Shown in pieces: positions 49,601-59,876 of a stretch of DNA of 64,000 nucleotides. Source of the stretch: Paraspadella gotoi (taxonomy: Eukaryota > Chaetognatha); NCBI GenBank assembly GCA_051294375.1, contig CM119270.1, positions 21,597,682 through 21,661,681 of the forward strand, given 5' to 3'. A program made the translations under genes and the position numbers. How positions within the stretch are numbered: position 1 is the first letter of the stretch; every line of letters begins with the position of its first letter. The notes below the pieces were generated by a model. It searched no databases and was not told the DNA's origin. It saw only the letters and a list, made by a program, of their open reading frames with translations.

Positions 49601-49926
49601 ATTCTTTGTCTCTCCTTCCAGCCATAACATGATTATTATTTCCTTGTGCCCCTCGGTCATTCTTTTTTTTTTCTTTTTTTCTCGTTACTGTCACATCGAG
49701 AAAAAAAAGAAAAAAAAAACAACTTAATCATAAAAAAATAATTTGTGAGAAAAACAAAAGGTTAAAAATGGTTTTCGTTGTTAAATTATGTAATAAAATA
49801 AATATTAAAACATAGATTATAAAAAAAGTGAACAAATAAACCAAAAAAATGAAAGTTTAAATTCAGGAGGAAGAGAGATCTGATTTTATTGACGCCGCCG
49901 CCGCCGCCGCCGCCACCGCCGCCGCG

Positions 49927-50142
49927 ATGAATCCTACTTCACCCGGCGCCGCCTCTCTCTCCGCCGCCGCCGCCAGCGCCGCCGCTAGCAGCGCCCCCTT
50001 TTTCGGTCAAACTCTTAACCTGCTTCTCTTCGTCGCCATCGTCTTTCTGCCCGTCATCATCGTCGTCGTCGTCATCGTCGTCGTCGTCGTCGTTTTTCGT
50101 CGATCTCAGAAAGAAGACGACGACGAGGAGGCGTTCAGACAG
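49927..50142 (+). CDS. Synaptotagmin-like B exon 1: start, TM helix, acidic linker
   Basis: ATG follows a (gcc)n leader (49891-49926). The 72-codon exon reads MNPTSPGAAS, an Ala/Ser run written in gcc codons, LNLLLFVAIVFLP, then a Val/Ile helix written almost only in gtc/atc codons, FRRSQKEDDDEEAF and donor cag|gtttga. Three different trinucleotide repeats thus encode most of the exon. The TM identity is certain by hydrophobicity. Confidence 0.85.
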
Positions 50143-50143
50143 G

Positions 50144-50174
<31 letters not shown>

Positions 50175-50243
50175 TATTGATTGATTGATCGATTTCTAGG
50201 ACATACCCTGTATCGATTCTGATTGAGTGTAATGACAGACTGG

Positions 50244-50284
<41 letters not shown>

Positions 50285-53264
50285 ATTATTGTTTTGATGG
50301 ATTTTTTATTGGTTAGTTTGATTTAAATATATTAGACTTGATTGGTTGGTTTGGTTTATTTTCCGAATTGATCGTATGGTTGGTTGATTGACCATATTTG
50401 ATTGGTTGGTTTAATTTGATTAAAGTATTAATTGAATTGTTTTATTTTTAAACATTGATTTAATTTGATAGAATGTTTGATTTAAATTTATTTGATTAAT
50501 TGATAAAATTATTGAATCAATAATTTATTAGCTTATTCGGTAATTAGTTTCTAGATTATGATTGGTTGATTTGCTGACTTTAGGACATTCTGATTGAATG
50601 ATTGATTGATTGATTGTTTGATTTGATTGATTAATTAGTTGATTAATTCATTAATTAACTGATTTATTAGATTCATTATAATATTACTTATCTACCAGGC
50701 AAACGTGAAGAGAAAAAAGTCACTGTATCAAGTGAACCCTGTATTGATCGACGTGAAAAAGTTTGAAGTTCAACCAAAGGATTTGTTGGCAGTAGACGGC
50801 TCGAGAGAGAAAGGTGAGAGGGATTAATGATAGATGATAGATGATAGATAAGAGATGATAGATTAGAGATATAAAGATTGAAGAATTGGAAAATTTAAGC
50901 ACCAAGAACAAAATATAGTAGCGAAGTTTCAAAGGAATTTATATCGATACCATTTAATTGATCCAATTTTAAAATTACTTGTTTCACTATTTTAAGTTTT
51001 AAATTTTATAATATTAATCAATTAAAAACGAAAATTTTCGTGGAACAACAATAAAGTTTTTATTAACTTTGGACATGTTTCGGCTCACAACTCAAGCCTT
51101 CATCAGCATCTGATTTAATTAATCTCAACAAACAAACATTATTATTAAAGTTGATTTTAAAAACAATATGTTTCTTTAATTAATTCAACTAAAAGTTGTT
51201 TTTAGACAAGTAAAATTTGAAAGGTATAAAATGTTTTGTCTGATAAAAAAACAAGGAACACGGTTATTCCAAGGTGTTGCGCCGAATTACTTTTACTTAT
51301 CATTAAAAACTAAAGGAGGCGCCAGTAGTCGCTTAGATTTGATTTTCAACAAATGAGCAACAATCTATAGGCAAGTTATAAGCGTTTTTAACGTAAGTGG
51401 AACAGACCGACGGACAAACATACCGACAGACTGACGGACCGACGGACCGAAAAGTTACTTATAGAGTTTCTTCGCGAGTACTCGCGGCGCAACTAAAAAA
51501 AGCAACAATTACTATATAATAAATTTAAAAAATTATATCTCTTTTCCCAACCTTAAGATCCTTCAGGAAGATCGGATCAGAGTTCGAGTTTTGACGTCGG
51601 CGGAGCGGGAAGCAAAACGGTGAGAGCGGGGAGGAGTAACTCGGCCTCTGATTGGCTGACGAGTTCTAGTGACGTAAAGTAGAAAACCTTTTAAACTCAA
51701 GTTCATTGTAACTACGGCGATAAACACGAGAATAAGTTGCGAAAAGTTTATATCATTAAAGTTTAAGGTTGGCCAAGGAATCCTCATTAATTTATTTATA
51801 TTTATTTATTTATTAAGTAATGATTATTATAATAAATTTAATAAATTTTCAGGTTTCCTTCGACGCCTCCGCAAGATCGCAAAATTTTTTTCATCAGTCA
51901 ATTGATTCGGATAAGGAACCAGGTCAGGAAAAAGTTTATTTACTCATTAATTCATCCATTTACTAATTTAATAATTATTTTATTTCTAAATTAACTCAAT
52001 CAGTAATTCTTTGTAGCATTCATTTTTTTACGGACTCATTTATTTATTTATTTATTTATCTATTAATCAATCAATCAATGTATGTCCGTAAATCAAAAAT
52101 ACTCTTTCTCNNNNNNNNNNNNNNNNNNNNNNNNNNNNNNNNNNNNNNGAACTCACCTTCTCCTCATCCGGACCCTTACGTCTTCCTCACCCTCGTGCCG
52201 CCGCAGAAGGTGAGGGCCGAGTGGAGGGGAGGGGAAGGCGGGGCTGCGGGGTCGAGGGTCAGGGGTCAGATAAGGGTCAGGTTGGATAGACGGTAAAACG
52301 ACAACGAAAATGGAGACAGAAATAATACTATCAAAGATATGATGGATATTCAATATATTGAAACAAATTAAATATAAATACAGACACCTGGGTCTTAGTA
52401 AACTTACAAAGTGTCAATAAAATATGATTTTTTTTCCTGCGATGATATCAAAAACAGTATTAACAAAATCAGAAAAGTTAATTATTTTTTTATATTATAA
52501 TGACGTAACTTTAATTAAAGGAATGAAATTCAAATAACATGAGTATAAGACAGAGAATAGGAGCAGGCCTTTAAGCCTTTGCATAATTTAATGTTTTAGA
52601 TCCATTGGATCATTTTATTTATTTTTTTTGGAAGAGTGAGTTTGTTTATTAAAACTAAATTAATCACACAAAGTGACAAACTATTGAAGCTAAATATTAA
52701 CATAAATAATTAAATATGACCCATCAAACATTATTTGAAACAGTATTTTAAAATCGAATGTCTCTGAAATTGTTAAGTGTACAAACACAACCACAACCTC
52801 GTCGAATTAAAGCAGACGCTGCACAACGACGACGACGACGACGATGATTTAAACAAAAGATGAAAGACGACGACGACGACGACGACGACGACGAAGATGA
52901 GTTTGATTAAAAACTAAATTGAAAACCCAAAAAAATGTTTTGGTCACCGAATTCGATTTGAATCAAATTCGCATCGAATCGATAAAATGCAAATTGAATT
53001 TAAAATCAAATCTCGTTCGGGCGAATTTAAATTGACGACTTTGGGTCGAAACGTGGGACGAGGGACGGAGATATTTCGTTTGTGACAACGATATCAAATA
53101 ATACATTGTGATATATATGAGTTCAGTTGATTAAGTATGAAATATGAATGAATGCAATTTAAGGCATTCCTTTGAATGGCGATTAAATTTGTGAAATTTG
53201 AGGAACGTGGATTTTAAATTCTCTCACAATTAAGCAGACGCTCTTAATACCGCTTTATTTATTG

Positions 53265-53352
<88 letters not shown>

Positions 53353-55111
53353 CTCTCTCTCAGGAGGGTCCATTCATCACTCAAAGTTAAAGACCTAAAG
53401 GACTCATCCATTTTCACGAAAAGTTTCATTTTCAAAAACATCGGAAAAATTCAAAGAGAAAGACTAAGAATCATCGCTTTGGGATTTTGATCGATTCGAA
53501 CATCGTCACCCCCGCCGTATAGGAGAGACGAGCCGGTCGGTGAGGGTCCGAGATGACCTTTGGGTTTTGGGTGGGTGGGTGGTTGATCGGGTGGGTGAGT
53601 GGGCGAGTGGGGAGTGGATTGCGAGTCGATTATGGAGGGCCACATTTCGAAAGGCCGGTTCGGGGGTGGTCTCAAGTGGTCGAGGTGGTTTAGGCAATTC
53701 ATTGTGCGCCTTTGAAGATCAGAGTCGGCGTCCGAAACCTGGAATTTTTTTGCTCAATAAATCTTTCGATCGTCGAAACAATAATTTTTGTCGGGGATCA
53801 AATAAATTTGCTTTTAATTTGGATTTCGAGTTGAAAAGTTTTGCAGAAAAGTAACCGACGATTCGTGAGGACGGACCAGCGATTACTGCACATTTTTTTA
53901 AACATTATCTTTCTCTTCCTTTTTCTCACTGAAACTCTTAATCATTCCCTTAAATATTATAATTGTCATTTTTCACTCTCTCCTTAAGTTTCTTGGATGT
54001 CTGATCTCTTTGTTGTAGTTGTTAATTCATAAATATTTTTATTTTCATCATGATTCATTTTCCAGCTCGATCAAAGCGTTTAAGTGTGAGACCTTAGCCG
54101 ATCGACGTCATAAATTGTTATCCATTTTTACAAATCCATTTAACCGCTTTTACACCCCCAACCACCCATTCCGCAACCCTTTTTCCACTCCCCTTTTTCC
54201 ACAACCTCCACAGACCTAAGCGAGTTCGAATCCAGCCACACGCAATGGATTCGCTGGCTTCCGCTCAAACGAAACTCGAACGACGAATTTAAGATTTTGT
54301 TTGATTCTTTCGCCAAAAACGGATTCATCTGTATCAGTATGCAGGTTGAGAGAGGGGGAGGGGAATCTGCGGTGGGGGAAAGTGGGGGAGGGGATAAGGA
54401 ATTTGCGGTGGGGGAAGGGACTGGGAGTTTGCGGTTGGGAGAAAGTGGACAAGATTAACCTGACATTTTTAGAGGCTTATTAATAATATTACGCATCGGT
54501 ACTTTAAAAGTCTTTGAGATTGTCCACAATATTGTCTCCGACATTATGTCAGTGATAAAATTAAGTTCAGATTGAGATTCGTTGGTAAATTATCCATTAG
54601 CTAAACTATCGCATCACCTTTTAGTTATCATACTATACATTTAAAACCTTAAACCCCACTACTCCACCCCGGCTTTCCCGATTTATTCTCTCTCTACTCA
54701 TTTTTCTCCCAGTATGACTTGACCATGGAACGTCTCACCGTCGTAATCCTCGAAGCATCAGATCTTCCGAAGTCAACTTCAGTTTTCGGACAAAAAGATG
54801 AAACTATTGATTCTTTCGTTGAGGTTTGTTCTCTCTCTCTCCTCTCTCATCTCTCTCATTCTCTCTCTCTCTCTATCTGTGTCTCTCTCCTCTCTTTCTG
54901 CTTCTTCATTTCTGACTGTCAGTTTGTCTGTCCGTTTGTCTGTTGGTTTGTGTGTGTCTTTATGGCTTACGACTGTCTGATTCTACCGCTGATCTATCTA
55001 TCCGTTTGTCTGTCTGTCTACGTTTCTGACTGTCGGCCCCATCTAGTCTGACTGTCACGGTCTTTTCTCTCATTCTCTCTTCTTCTCCTCTCTCTCTCTC
55101 TCTCGTTCTCT

Positions 55112-55151
<40 letters not shown>

Positions 55152-55982
55152 TTCTCTCTCTCTCTCTTTCTCTCTCTCTTCTCTCTCTCTTCCTCATCTA
55201 TTCATTACTCCGTCTCCCACAGGTGGCGTTGACTATAAACGGCAAAAAGATGACGACGAAGAAGTCGACGACGAAAACGAAGACGACGAAACCTTATTTT
55301 TTCGAAAACTTTAAGTTTCCTCTTCTATTGGGGGAAGTCGAGGTGAGAGTGAATGAGCGAGTGAGTTCGGGTGAGGGAAAGTGAGAGCGCGTGAGGGGAA
55401 GTGAGTTCGGGTGAGGGGAAGTGAGAGCGGGTCATTCACGGAGAATATACTTTTTGAAATGAAATGCATTGGTGAGGTTCATGGTAAGTTTGTAGTCGGA
55501 CATTACGATAAGTTAACCGCGCCGATAAACATGACATGACATGACACTCTCAGTCACGTCCCGGCGGCCCAAGTTTTGTCCAGCTGTCTGTCTGTCCGTC
55601 TGTCGGTAACTTTGGGAACATTCTTTGAGCTTGTCATTCAATTGTTCTGCGTCACAATAAATGAATAGAAAATTTGTCCTAAGAAAGATTTCGTTTTCCC
55701 ACTTTTCCTCCCTTCTCTCCCTGCTCCTCCTCCCCTCCTCCTTCCCTCCTCCCCTCGCTCCTCTTCCCCCGCTCGCTCCTCTTCTCCCTCCAGCACGCCC
55801 GCATCGACGCGACCGTCTTCTCCTCCGAGCTTCCAATCTCTCGTCCAGTCGGTTTCGTTTGCTTCGGCGTCGGCGCCCGAGGAAGATCTGAAAAGCATTG
55901 GGTGGATGTCTTCAGGGTGAAGGGTCGACCCATTGCGCAGTGGCACGTCCTGGTGGATCCGTGTGCGAAATCGTCATTGTGA
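49927..55982 (+). CDS. Synaptotagmin-like gene B (TM plus C2A-C2B)
   Basis: Exons: 49927-50142, 50699-50813, 51567-51673, 51853-51922, (gap)-52209, 53364-53539, 54214-54344, 54713-54823, 55223-55342 and 55794-55982. Phases agree at every junction except around the gap exon and exon 6. Order: Ala-rich N-terminus, one TM helix of Ile/Val, acidic-polar linker, C2A, C2B, RPIAQWHVL and a short tail to TGA. C2A keeps DPYV and DFDRF; C2B loop 3 has FSSEL in place of the DYDK Asp pair and loop 1 lacks the first Asp, so C2B is probably calcium-independent. The first C2A strand is lost in the 38-N gap. It lies head-to-tail with gene A, suggesting an ancient tandem duplication. Confidence 0.88.
50143..50292. 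repeat. (GATT)n repeat starting at the exon 1 donor
   Basis: The tract gttt gattgattgattgatt begins with the donor itself and runs with interruptions to about 50290; further gatt/ttga units occur to 50620. Confidence 0.9.
50699..50813 (+). CDS. Synaptotagmin-like B exon 2: cytosolic linker
   Basis: Acceptor ctaccag, donor aaag|gtgaga. Encodes VKRKKSLYQVNPVLIDVKKF and QPKDLLAVDGSREK; phase 0 in and phase 1 out. Confidence 0.85.
51245..51500 (+). mobile_element. MITE-like repeat, third copy
   Basis: gttgcgccg at 51276 and cggcgcaac ending at 51493 enclose sequence matching 39744-39979: gaggcgccagtagtcgc, acaaatgag, gcgttttta and a gaccgacgg repeat. It sits in intron 2 of gene B, outside both palindromes, so the family is genuinely dispersed. 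Confidence 0.75.
51567..51673 (+). CDS. Synaptotagmin-like B exon 3: Ser-rich linker
   Basis: Acceptor ccttcag; two bases complete the phase-1 codon. Reads RSDQSSSFDVGGAGSKT and GRSNSASDWLTSSSD, ending in phase 0 before gtaaag. Ser-rich, with RxxS-like sites that could be phosphorylated (inference). Confidence 0.75.
51853..51922 (+). CDS. Synaptotagmin-like B exon 4: short linker
   Basis: Acceptor aattttcag, donor ccag|gtcagg, 23 codons plus one base: VSFDASARSQNFFHQSIDSD then KEP. Phase agrees with exon 3. Confidence 0.65.
52111..52209 (+). CDS. Synaptotagmin-like B exon 5: C2A DPYV strand, partly in gap
   Basis: Readable from 52150 as SPSPHPDPYVFLTLVPPQK before donor aag|gtgagg. HPDPYVFLTL equals the TSDPYVKVFL strand of C2A. 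The upstream first C2 strand must lie in the 38-N run at 52111-52148, which is too short for it, so the gap size is probably wrong. Confidence 0.75.
53269..53362. repeat. (TC)n tract abutting the exon 6 acceptor
   Basis: About 94 bp of tc with one interruption, ending directly in the acceptor ctctctcag. The microsatellite doubles as an oversized polypyrimidine tract. Confidence 0.95.
53364..53539 (+). CDS. Synaptotagmin-like B exon 6: middle of C2A, one-base frameshift
   Basis: Reads LKDSSIFTKSFIFKNIGKI and RLRIIA, then needs a one-base shift at gctttgggatttt (near 53478-53490) to continue as DFDRFEHRHPRRIGE. Matches C2A from the NPVFNEQFTFK strand through the DFDRF loop to IGE. The shift lies beside short homopolymers and is probably a sequence error. 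Confidence 0.75.
54214..54344 (+). CDS. Synaptotagmin-like B exon 7: end of C2A
   Basis: Acceptor cctccacag. LSEFESSHTQWIRWLPL equals the C2A D-L-S-x-P-x-x-E-W-R-x-L segment; FAKNGFICISMQ equals LGDICFSLRY. Donor cag|gttgag, phase 0, followed by a purine-rich tandem repeat of about 40 bp. Confidence 0.85.
54713..54823 (+). CDS. Synaptotagmin-like B exon 8: start of C2B
   Basis: Acceptor tttctcccag, 37 codons, phase 0 both sides. MERLTVVILEASDLPKS is the first C2B strand; ETIDSFVE replaces LSDPYVK with the Asp retained. Donor gag|gtttgt. Confidence 0.93.
55223..55342 (+). CDS. Synaptotagmin-like B exon 9: C2B polybasic region
   Basis: Acceptor tctcccacag, 40 codons. VALTINGKKMTTKKSTTKT, KPYFFENFKFPLL. 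The Lys/Thr run is written in acg/aag triplets. It corresponds to the [21 protein letters not shown] strand. Donor gag|gtgaga starts a gtgag-bearing minisatellite. Confidence 0.9.
55343..55432. repeat. Donor-anchored minisatellite (gtgag units)
   Basis: gtgagttcgggtgagggaa and gtgagagcgcgtgagggg alternate for about 90 bp beginning with the exon 9 donor gtgaga. Each unit repeats a GTGAG donor core. Confidence 0.85.
55794..55982 (+). CDS. Synaptotagmin-like B last exon with WHVL motif
   Basis: Acceptor ctccctccag after a long CT-rich stretch. 62 codons and TGA. VFSSELPISRPVGFVCFG, EKHWVDVFRVKGRPIAQWH, VLVDPCAKSSL. The HW pair, nine-residue spacing and PIAQWHVL match synaptotagmin C2B exactly. 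The frame is intact from acceptor to stop. Confidence 0.95.
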   Translation, partial: HARIDATVFSSELPISRPVGFVCFGVGARGRSEKHWVDVFRVKGRPIAQWHVLVDPCAKSSL

Positions 55983-56339
55983 CGAGTGAGGAGTGGAGCA
56001 GAGAGGTGGAGTGAAGAGCAGTTGGAAGTGCTGGAGTGGAGCGATAGCGTAGGGGAGTGGAAGGAGCTGAAAAATTATTGGTCAACCCTATGCTGTTGAT
56101 TCTTAATGATAATTAATTCCTGTTTACTATGAGTCGGGTTAGTGAACCACAAAATACTAAACAATGAAAAAAATCTAATATTTTATTATAAAAAAAATAA
56201 AATTCAATATCTTTACCCACTTTGGTTTTTAAGGTAACAAACTATGTCTTGATAAGATTTTGTATTTTGTAATAAATTTACTGTGTGACATTTTTGGCTA
56301 ATTTTTTTGTTCTTTGGAAATAAGCGACAAGTGACGCGA

Positions 56340-56410
56340 AGACAGTAGCCTTACAACAGCATTACAACAGCCTTACAACAGCATTACAACAGCCTTACAA
56401 CAGCATCGCA
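56340..56410. repeat. 11-bp alternating tandem repeat (ccttacaacag / cattacaacag)
   Basis: Six 11-bp half-units upstream of the LTR-like remnant. Two further units (cagccttacaac) appear just downstream of it at 56751-56770, as if the element landed inside the array. Confidence 0.85.
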
Positions 56411-56714
56411 GGAGTATCAAGCCACCAAAAGCAAATCGGATCGGAGACTCGGGCGATTTCTGCGGAAATGGAATCGCCAAATCCTGATTGGTCAAGCATG
56501 GAACCGGAATCGACCAATCAGCTTGCAGTATCATCGGAACTGTAAATTTTACCCACGTCGCCGATCCTCATTCTTAGTTATAAATAGACTTAGCTTGTTC
56601 TAGTTTCAGTAGCATTGATCAAGACTCCTGCGCGCGTCTCGCCGTCACCTTTATTTCCTCAGAATATAATCGTGTTGATTTCAACCTAGAAATCCATGAG
56701 TTTTTCCTTCAATG
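56410..56714 (+). mobile_element. LTR-like remnant with TATA box
   Basis: Sequence before a tRNA-Leu primer-binding copy: inverted CCAAT motifs (attggtc, accaatca), TATAAATA at 56579-56586, and a possible LTR from tgtaaatt (56541) to ttca (56711), about 171 bp. Short LTRs with tRNA-Leu priming occur in some Ty3/Gypsy elements of animals. No gag or pol is present here and no second LTR was seen, so a solo LTR is likely. The left edge is uncertain. Confidence 0.55.
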
Positions 56715-56747
56715 TGGTGGCAGCGGTGGGATTCGAACCCACGCCTC
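56715..56747 (+). other. Primer-binding-type copy of a tRNA-Leu 3' end (33 nt)
   Basis: Reverse complement of the tRNA-Leu 3' end including CCA: tggtggcagcggtggg, then attcgaaccc and acgcctc. The match covers CCA, acceptor strand, whole T arm and part of the variable arm. A working primer-binding site is usually about 18 nt and copying stops at modified A58; here it goes past it. Confidence 0.75.
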
Positions 56748-56987
56748 ATAACAGCCTTACAACAGCCTTAAAACCTCTCCAGTACTAAATCGTGTAGCTT
56801 TTGGCTAAAACGTCCCCGTTCGATCCTAACAAGTCCCTTTCGGTTAAGTCTCTCACTCTTGGTTTCTGTGACTCTCACATAATACATCACACGTCGCTCT
56901 CATCGTTCACGAATTCACGAGTCAAAGTCTCAAACGAAAACTTTTCATTCTCTTTTCCCGCTCCTTCGCCCTAGGTTCTCTTCAGTT

Positions 56988-56989
<2 letters not shown>

Positions 56990-57034
<45 letters not shown>

Positions 57035-57156
57035 AGAGAGAGAAGAGAGAGAGAGAGAGGAGAGAGTCAGAAGGCGTCTTCACGCCTTCAACAGTCACTG
57101 ACCTAAAAAGTCGCTACTATTTCTTTTACTAAATCTTTAAAATCTCTCTCTCTCTC

Positions 57157-57226
<70 letters not shown>

Positions 57227-57235
57227 CTCTCTTTC
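56990..57235. repeat. GA tract then TC tract
   Basis: (GA)n at 56990-57060 and (TC)n at 57144-57235, separated by about 80 bp; together they can pair as an inverted repeat. Confidence 0.9.
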
Positions 57236-57299
57236 TTCACTCTTTCTCCTTCTCTCTCCCCCTTACTCCCGTCAGATGCCACTTAAATCTTCACCTTTC

Positions 57300-57660
57300 C
57301 TCACCCGAGGCGATTGCGGCGGCGGCGCGGCGGCGGCGGCGGCGGCGGCGGCCGCGCGCGATTAAAAGGTCGAGTCGGCGATCGAAACCTTTTTTGAGGC
57401 GGAAAAAAAAAGGAGGACGAAAAAGAGGATGACAACAACAACGACGAAGACGACGACGATGAAGACGAATGACGACGACGAGATGACGAAGATGACGACG
57501 ATTGACGATGACGACGACGTAAAAAAAATACGAAGACGACGACGAAAGACGACGACGAAAACGACGACGACGATGACAACAACGAACGAAGATGACGACG
57601 ATGAAGACGAATAACGACAACGACGACGACGATGACGACAACAACGACGAAGAAGCTGAA
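57300..57660. repeat. GCG-rich block followed by GAC/GAA triplet repeats
   Basis: gcggcggc at 57316-57360, then about 230 bp of gac, gat, aac and gaa triplets. A CpG-rich block near a repeat could be a promoter region, but no first exon is recognised. Confidence 0.8.
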
Positions 57661-57758
57661 TGAAGATTCGTCTCTTTTTTTCGCGGTTAATGTGAAGACG
57701 CGCGTCCGTCTATTCCTCTCTTTGAATAGGGGCACTCTGTCTCTCTCTCTCTCTCTTC

Positions 57759-57807
<49 letters not shown>

Positions 57808-58269
57808 TCTCTCTTTCTCCTCTACGTGCACATTACACGTCACACGTTCCCTTTTGTATTTACGTGCAAATTCGCTTTTTTCCTTTTTCAGACGTAAAAT
57901 CTGAAGGAAAAAGAAGTTGATTGCAAAAAAGTTTCGTAAATTTGTAAATTTAGTAAAAGTTGTTAAACATTATTGTTTAATATATTAAAACTTAACAAAC
58001 GTTTTGACTAAGAAAAATATGTACAGATATTTAATCTTAGACATAGGCTAATATTAGCTGATGATATTTTGTAAATTCTTCATCTACCTAATGACCCTCG
58101 GGCTAATTTTCTTACTTGTGAGATACTGAATTAGTTAGCCGATTCATCGGAATTCTTAAATTGTAAAAAAAAAATGTGATGCCTAATGATGGAAGTGATT
58201 AATCACCGCGTGAGATATTCGCACTTACGACAGTGAGCATGAAATAATTCACGGCATCACTCACAGTCT

Positions 58270-58334
58270 AACCACCTTCATATGAAATTCTACCACCTTC
58301 ATATTGAAATTCTAACCACCTTCATATGAAATTG
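58270..58334. repeat. 25-bp tandem repeat, three units
   Basis: Units taaccaccttcatatgaaat plus tc, with one- to two-base indels. Confidence 0.8.
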
Positions 58335-58462
58335 TTACAACCAGAAAATAAATTATCTTTACTTTCTGCTTTCTGTACACGTTTCTCTAACTTTTTTTAG
58401 TTACACAGTTTTACGGGGCAATGATGCCACGTCACACAAGTTGTCACCTTTCCTACATACAG

Positions 58463-58676
58463 TAGCCCTGTGGTTACGGCCACGAGCCCCGAACTCTGTC
58501 CCAAATATACGGCACAAGCTCAGAGGTTTGTGGGTGAGACAAGAGCCTCAGACTTTCGTGATGAACTCCGAAGCAACGAAGCCAGTGACAAAGGGATTAA
58601 CACCCTCGACATTGACGGGGCGCTGGACAAGGCCGCGCCAACTTCCGGCGACGAAGAGACGTCTAGACGTTACTAG
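58463..58676 (+). CDS. Orphan terminal coding exon, unidentified acidic C-terminus
   Basis: Acceptor ctacatacag, one leading base, 70 codons then TAG. Peptide starts SPVVTATSPELCPKYTAQAQ, includes ETRASDFRDELRSNE, INTLDIDGALDKAAP and ends EETSRRY. It looks like a genuine soluble or cytosolic tail with balanced composition. It lies 2.5 kb 3' of gene B on the same strand, so it could be an alternative last exon of B or the end of an unrecognised gene. No family is assigned. Confidence 0.5.
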
Positions 58677-59539
58677 TCTCGTGACTTAATAGAATCATTA
58701 TTTAAAATGTTATAACCATTCATTGACAATGAAAACAAATACTCTGAGAGTGAATAAAATTGACTGAGACTGAGTACGACTCACTCAGCTTATCTCTCCT
58801 CTTACCCCTCACCACCGCTCCATAATCTTTCATCTATCACGACTCACTCAGTTTATTTCTCCTCTTACCCCTCACCACTGCTTTCTCCTCGAACGAAATC
58901 CCGCTTCGCCTTCGAGGTCGGACGAAGCTTTATAAGGCGGAAGGAAGGTGAGTCAAGGAAGCCCAGAGGGTAAGGGTCGACTTAAGGCGAAAGAAAATGA
59001 TGGAGAAAAGGGGGGAGGCGTTGATGATGGTGATGTTGAAGAGGTGTGGGATGATGAAAAGGGGTGATGGGGTGATTGGGTGATGGGGTGATGGGGCGTT
59101 CAAAGAGAAAAGAGATGATTTATAAGAAGTTTGAGGTTATGGCTGCGCGCGTTTGACCATAAAAGGAGACGAAGGAGACGAATCTTTCTATTTTTAAAAA
59201 TTATTTGGAAAGGGGGAAGGGAGGAATATTAAAAAAAGGGAAAGATTAAAATAGATTAGAAAAATAAAGAGATAGAACGGGAAGGAAGGAATAAAAATAA
59301 AGATTAGAAAAGATGAGATGCAAATAGATAAGAGAGCCGATTGATTGAAAAGGCAGACGGATGTCGAAATGAAAATAAAAAAGTAAATAGAGAAGAAAGA
59401 AAATTCACAGTGAAATGATAAGAGAGAAGTAAAGTGAGATGAAGTGAGGTGAAGTGATAAAACAGTGAAAAGGCAACGAAAGATCACTGCGTTAAAAAAT
59501 GAGAAGGGAATTAAATGAAGGAATGAGGTGTAAAGTGAG

Positions 59540-59790
59540 GGAAAAGAAAGTAAAAAAAGAAAAGGAAAGGAGAGGAAAGGAAAGGAAAAAAAAGGAAATT
59601 ATTAAATAGGAAAGTAAAGGAAAAGAAATTAAAGAATAGAAAAGGAAAGGAAATTATTAAATAGGAAAGGAAAGGAAATTATTAAATAGGAAAGGAAAGG
59701 AAATTATTAAATAGAAAAGGAAATTATTTAATAGGGAAGGAAATTAAAGAATAGAAAAAGAAAGGAAAGGAAATTATTAAATAGGAAAAG
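59540..59790. repeat. Minisatellite (ggaaaggaaattattaaata)
   Basis: Six to seven units of about 24-30 bp: ggaaaggaaattattaaata with variable ggaaag stretches. Purely A/G/T with no coding sense. Confidence 0.9.
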
Positions 59791-59876
59791 AAAAAAAAGT
59801 GAAGTAATAATTACCTAAAAGCGAAAATATTAAAAAAATAAAAAAGCGGAAGCTTTGAAGGCGAAAAATAGAAAAG

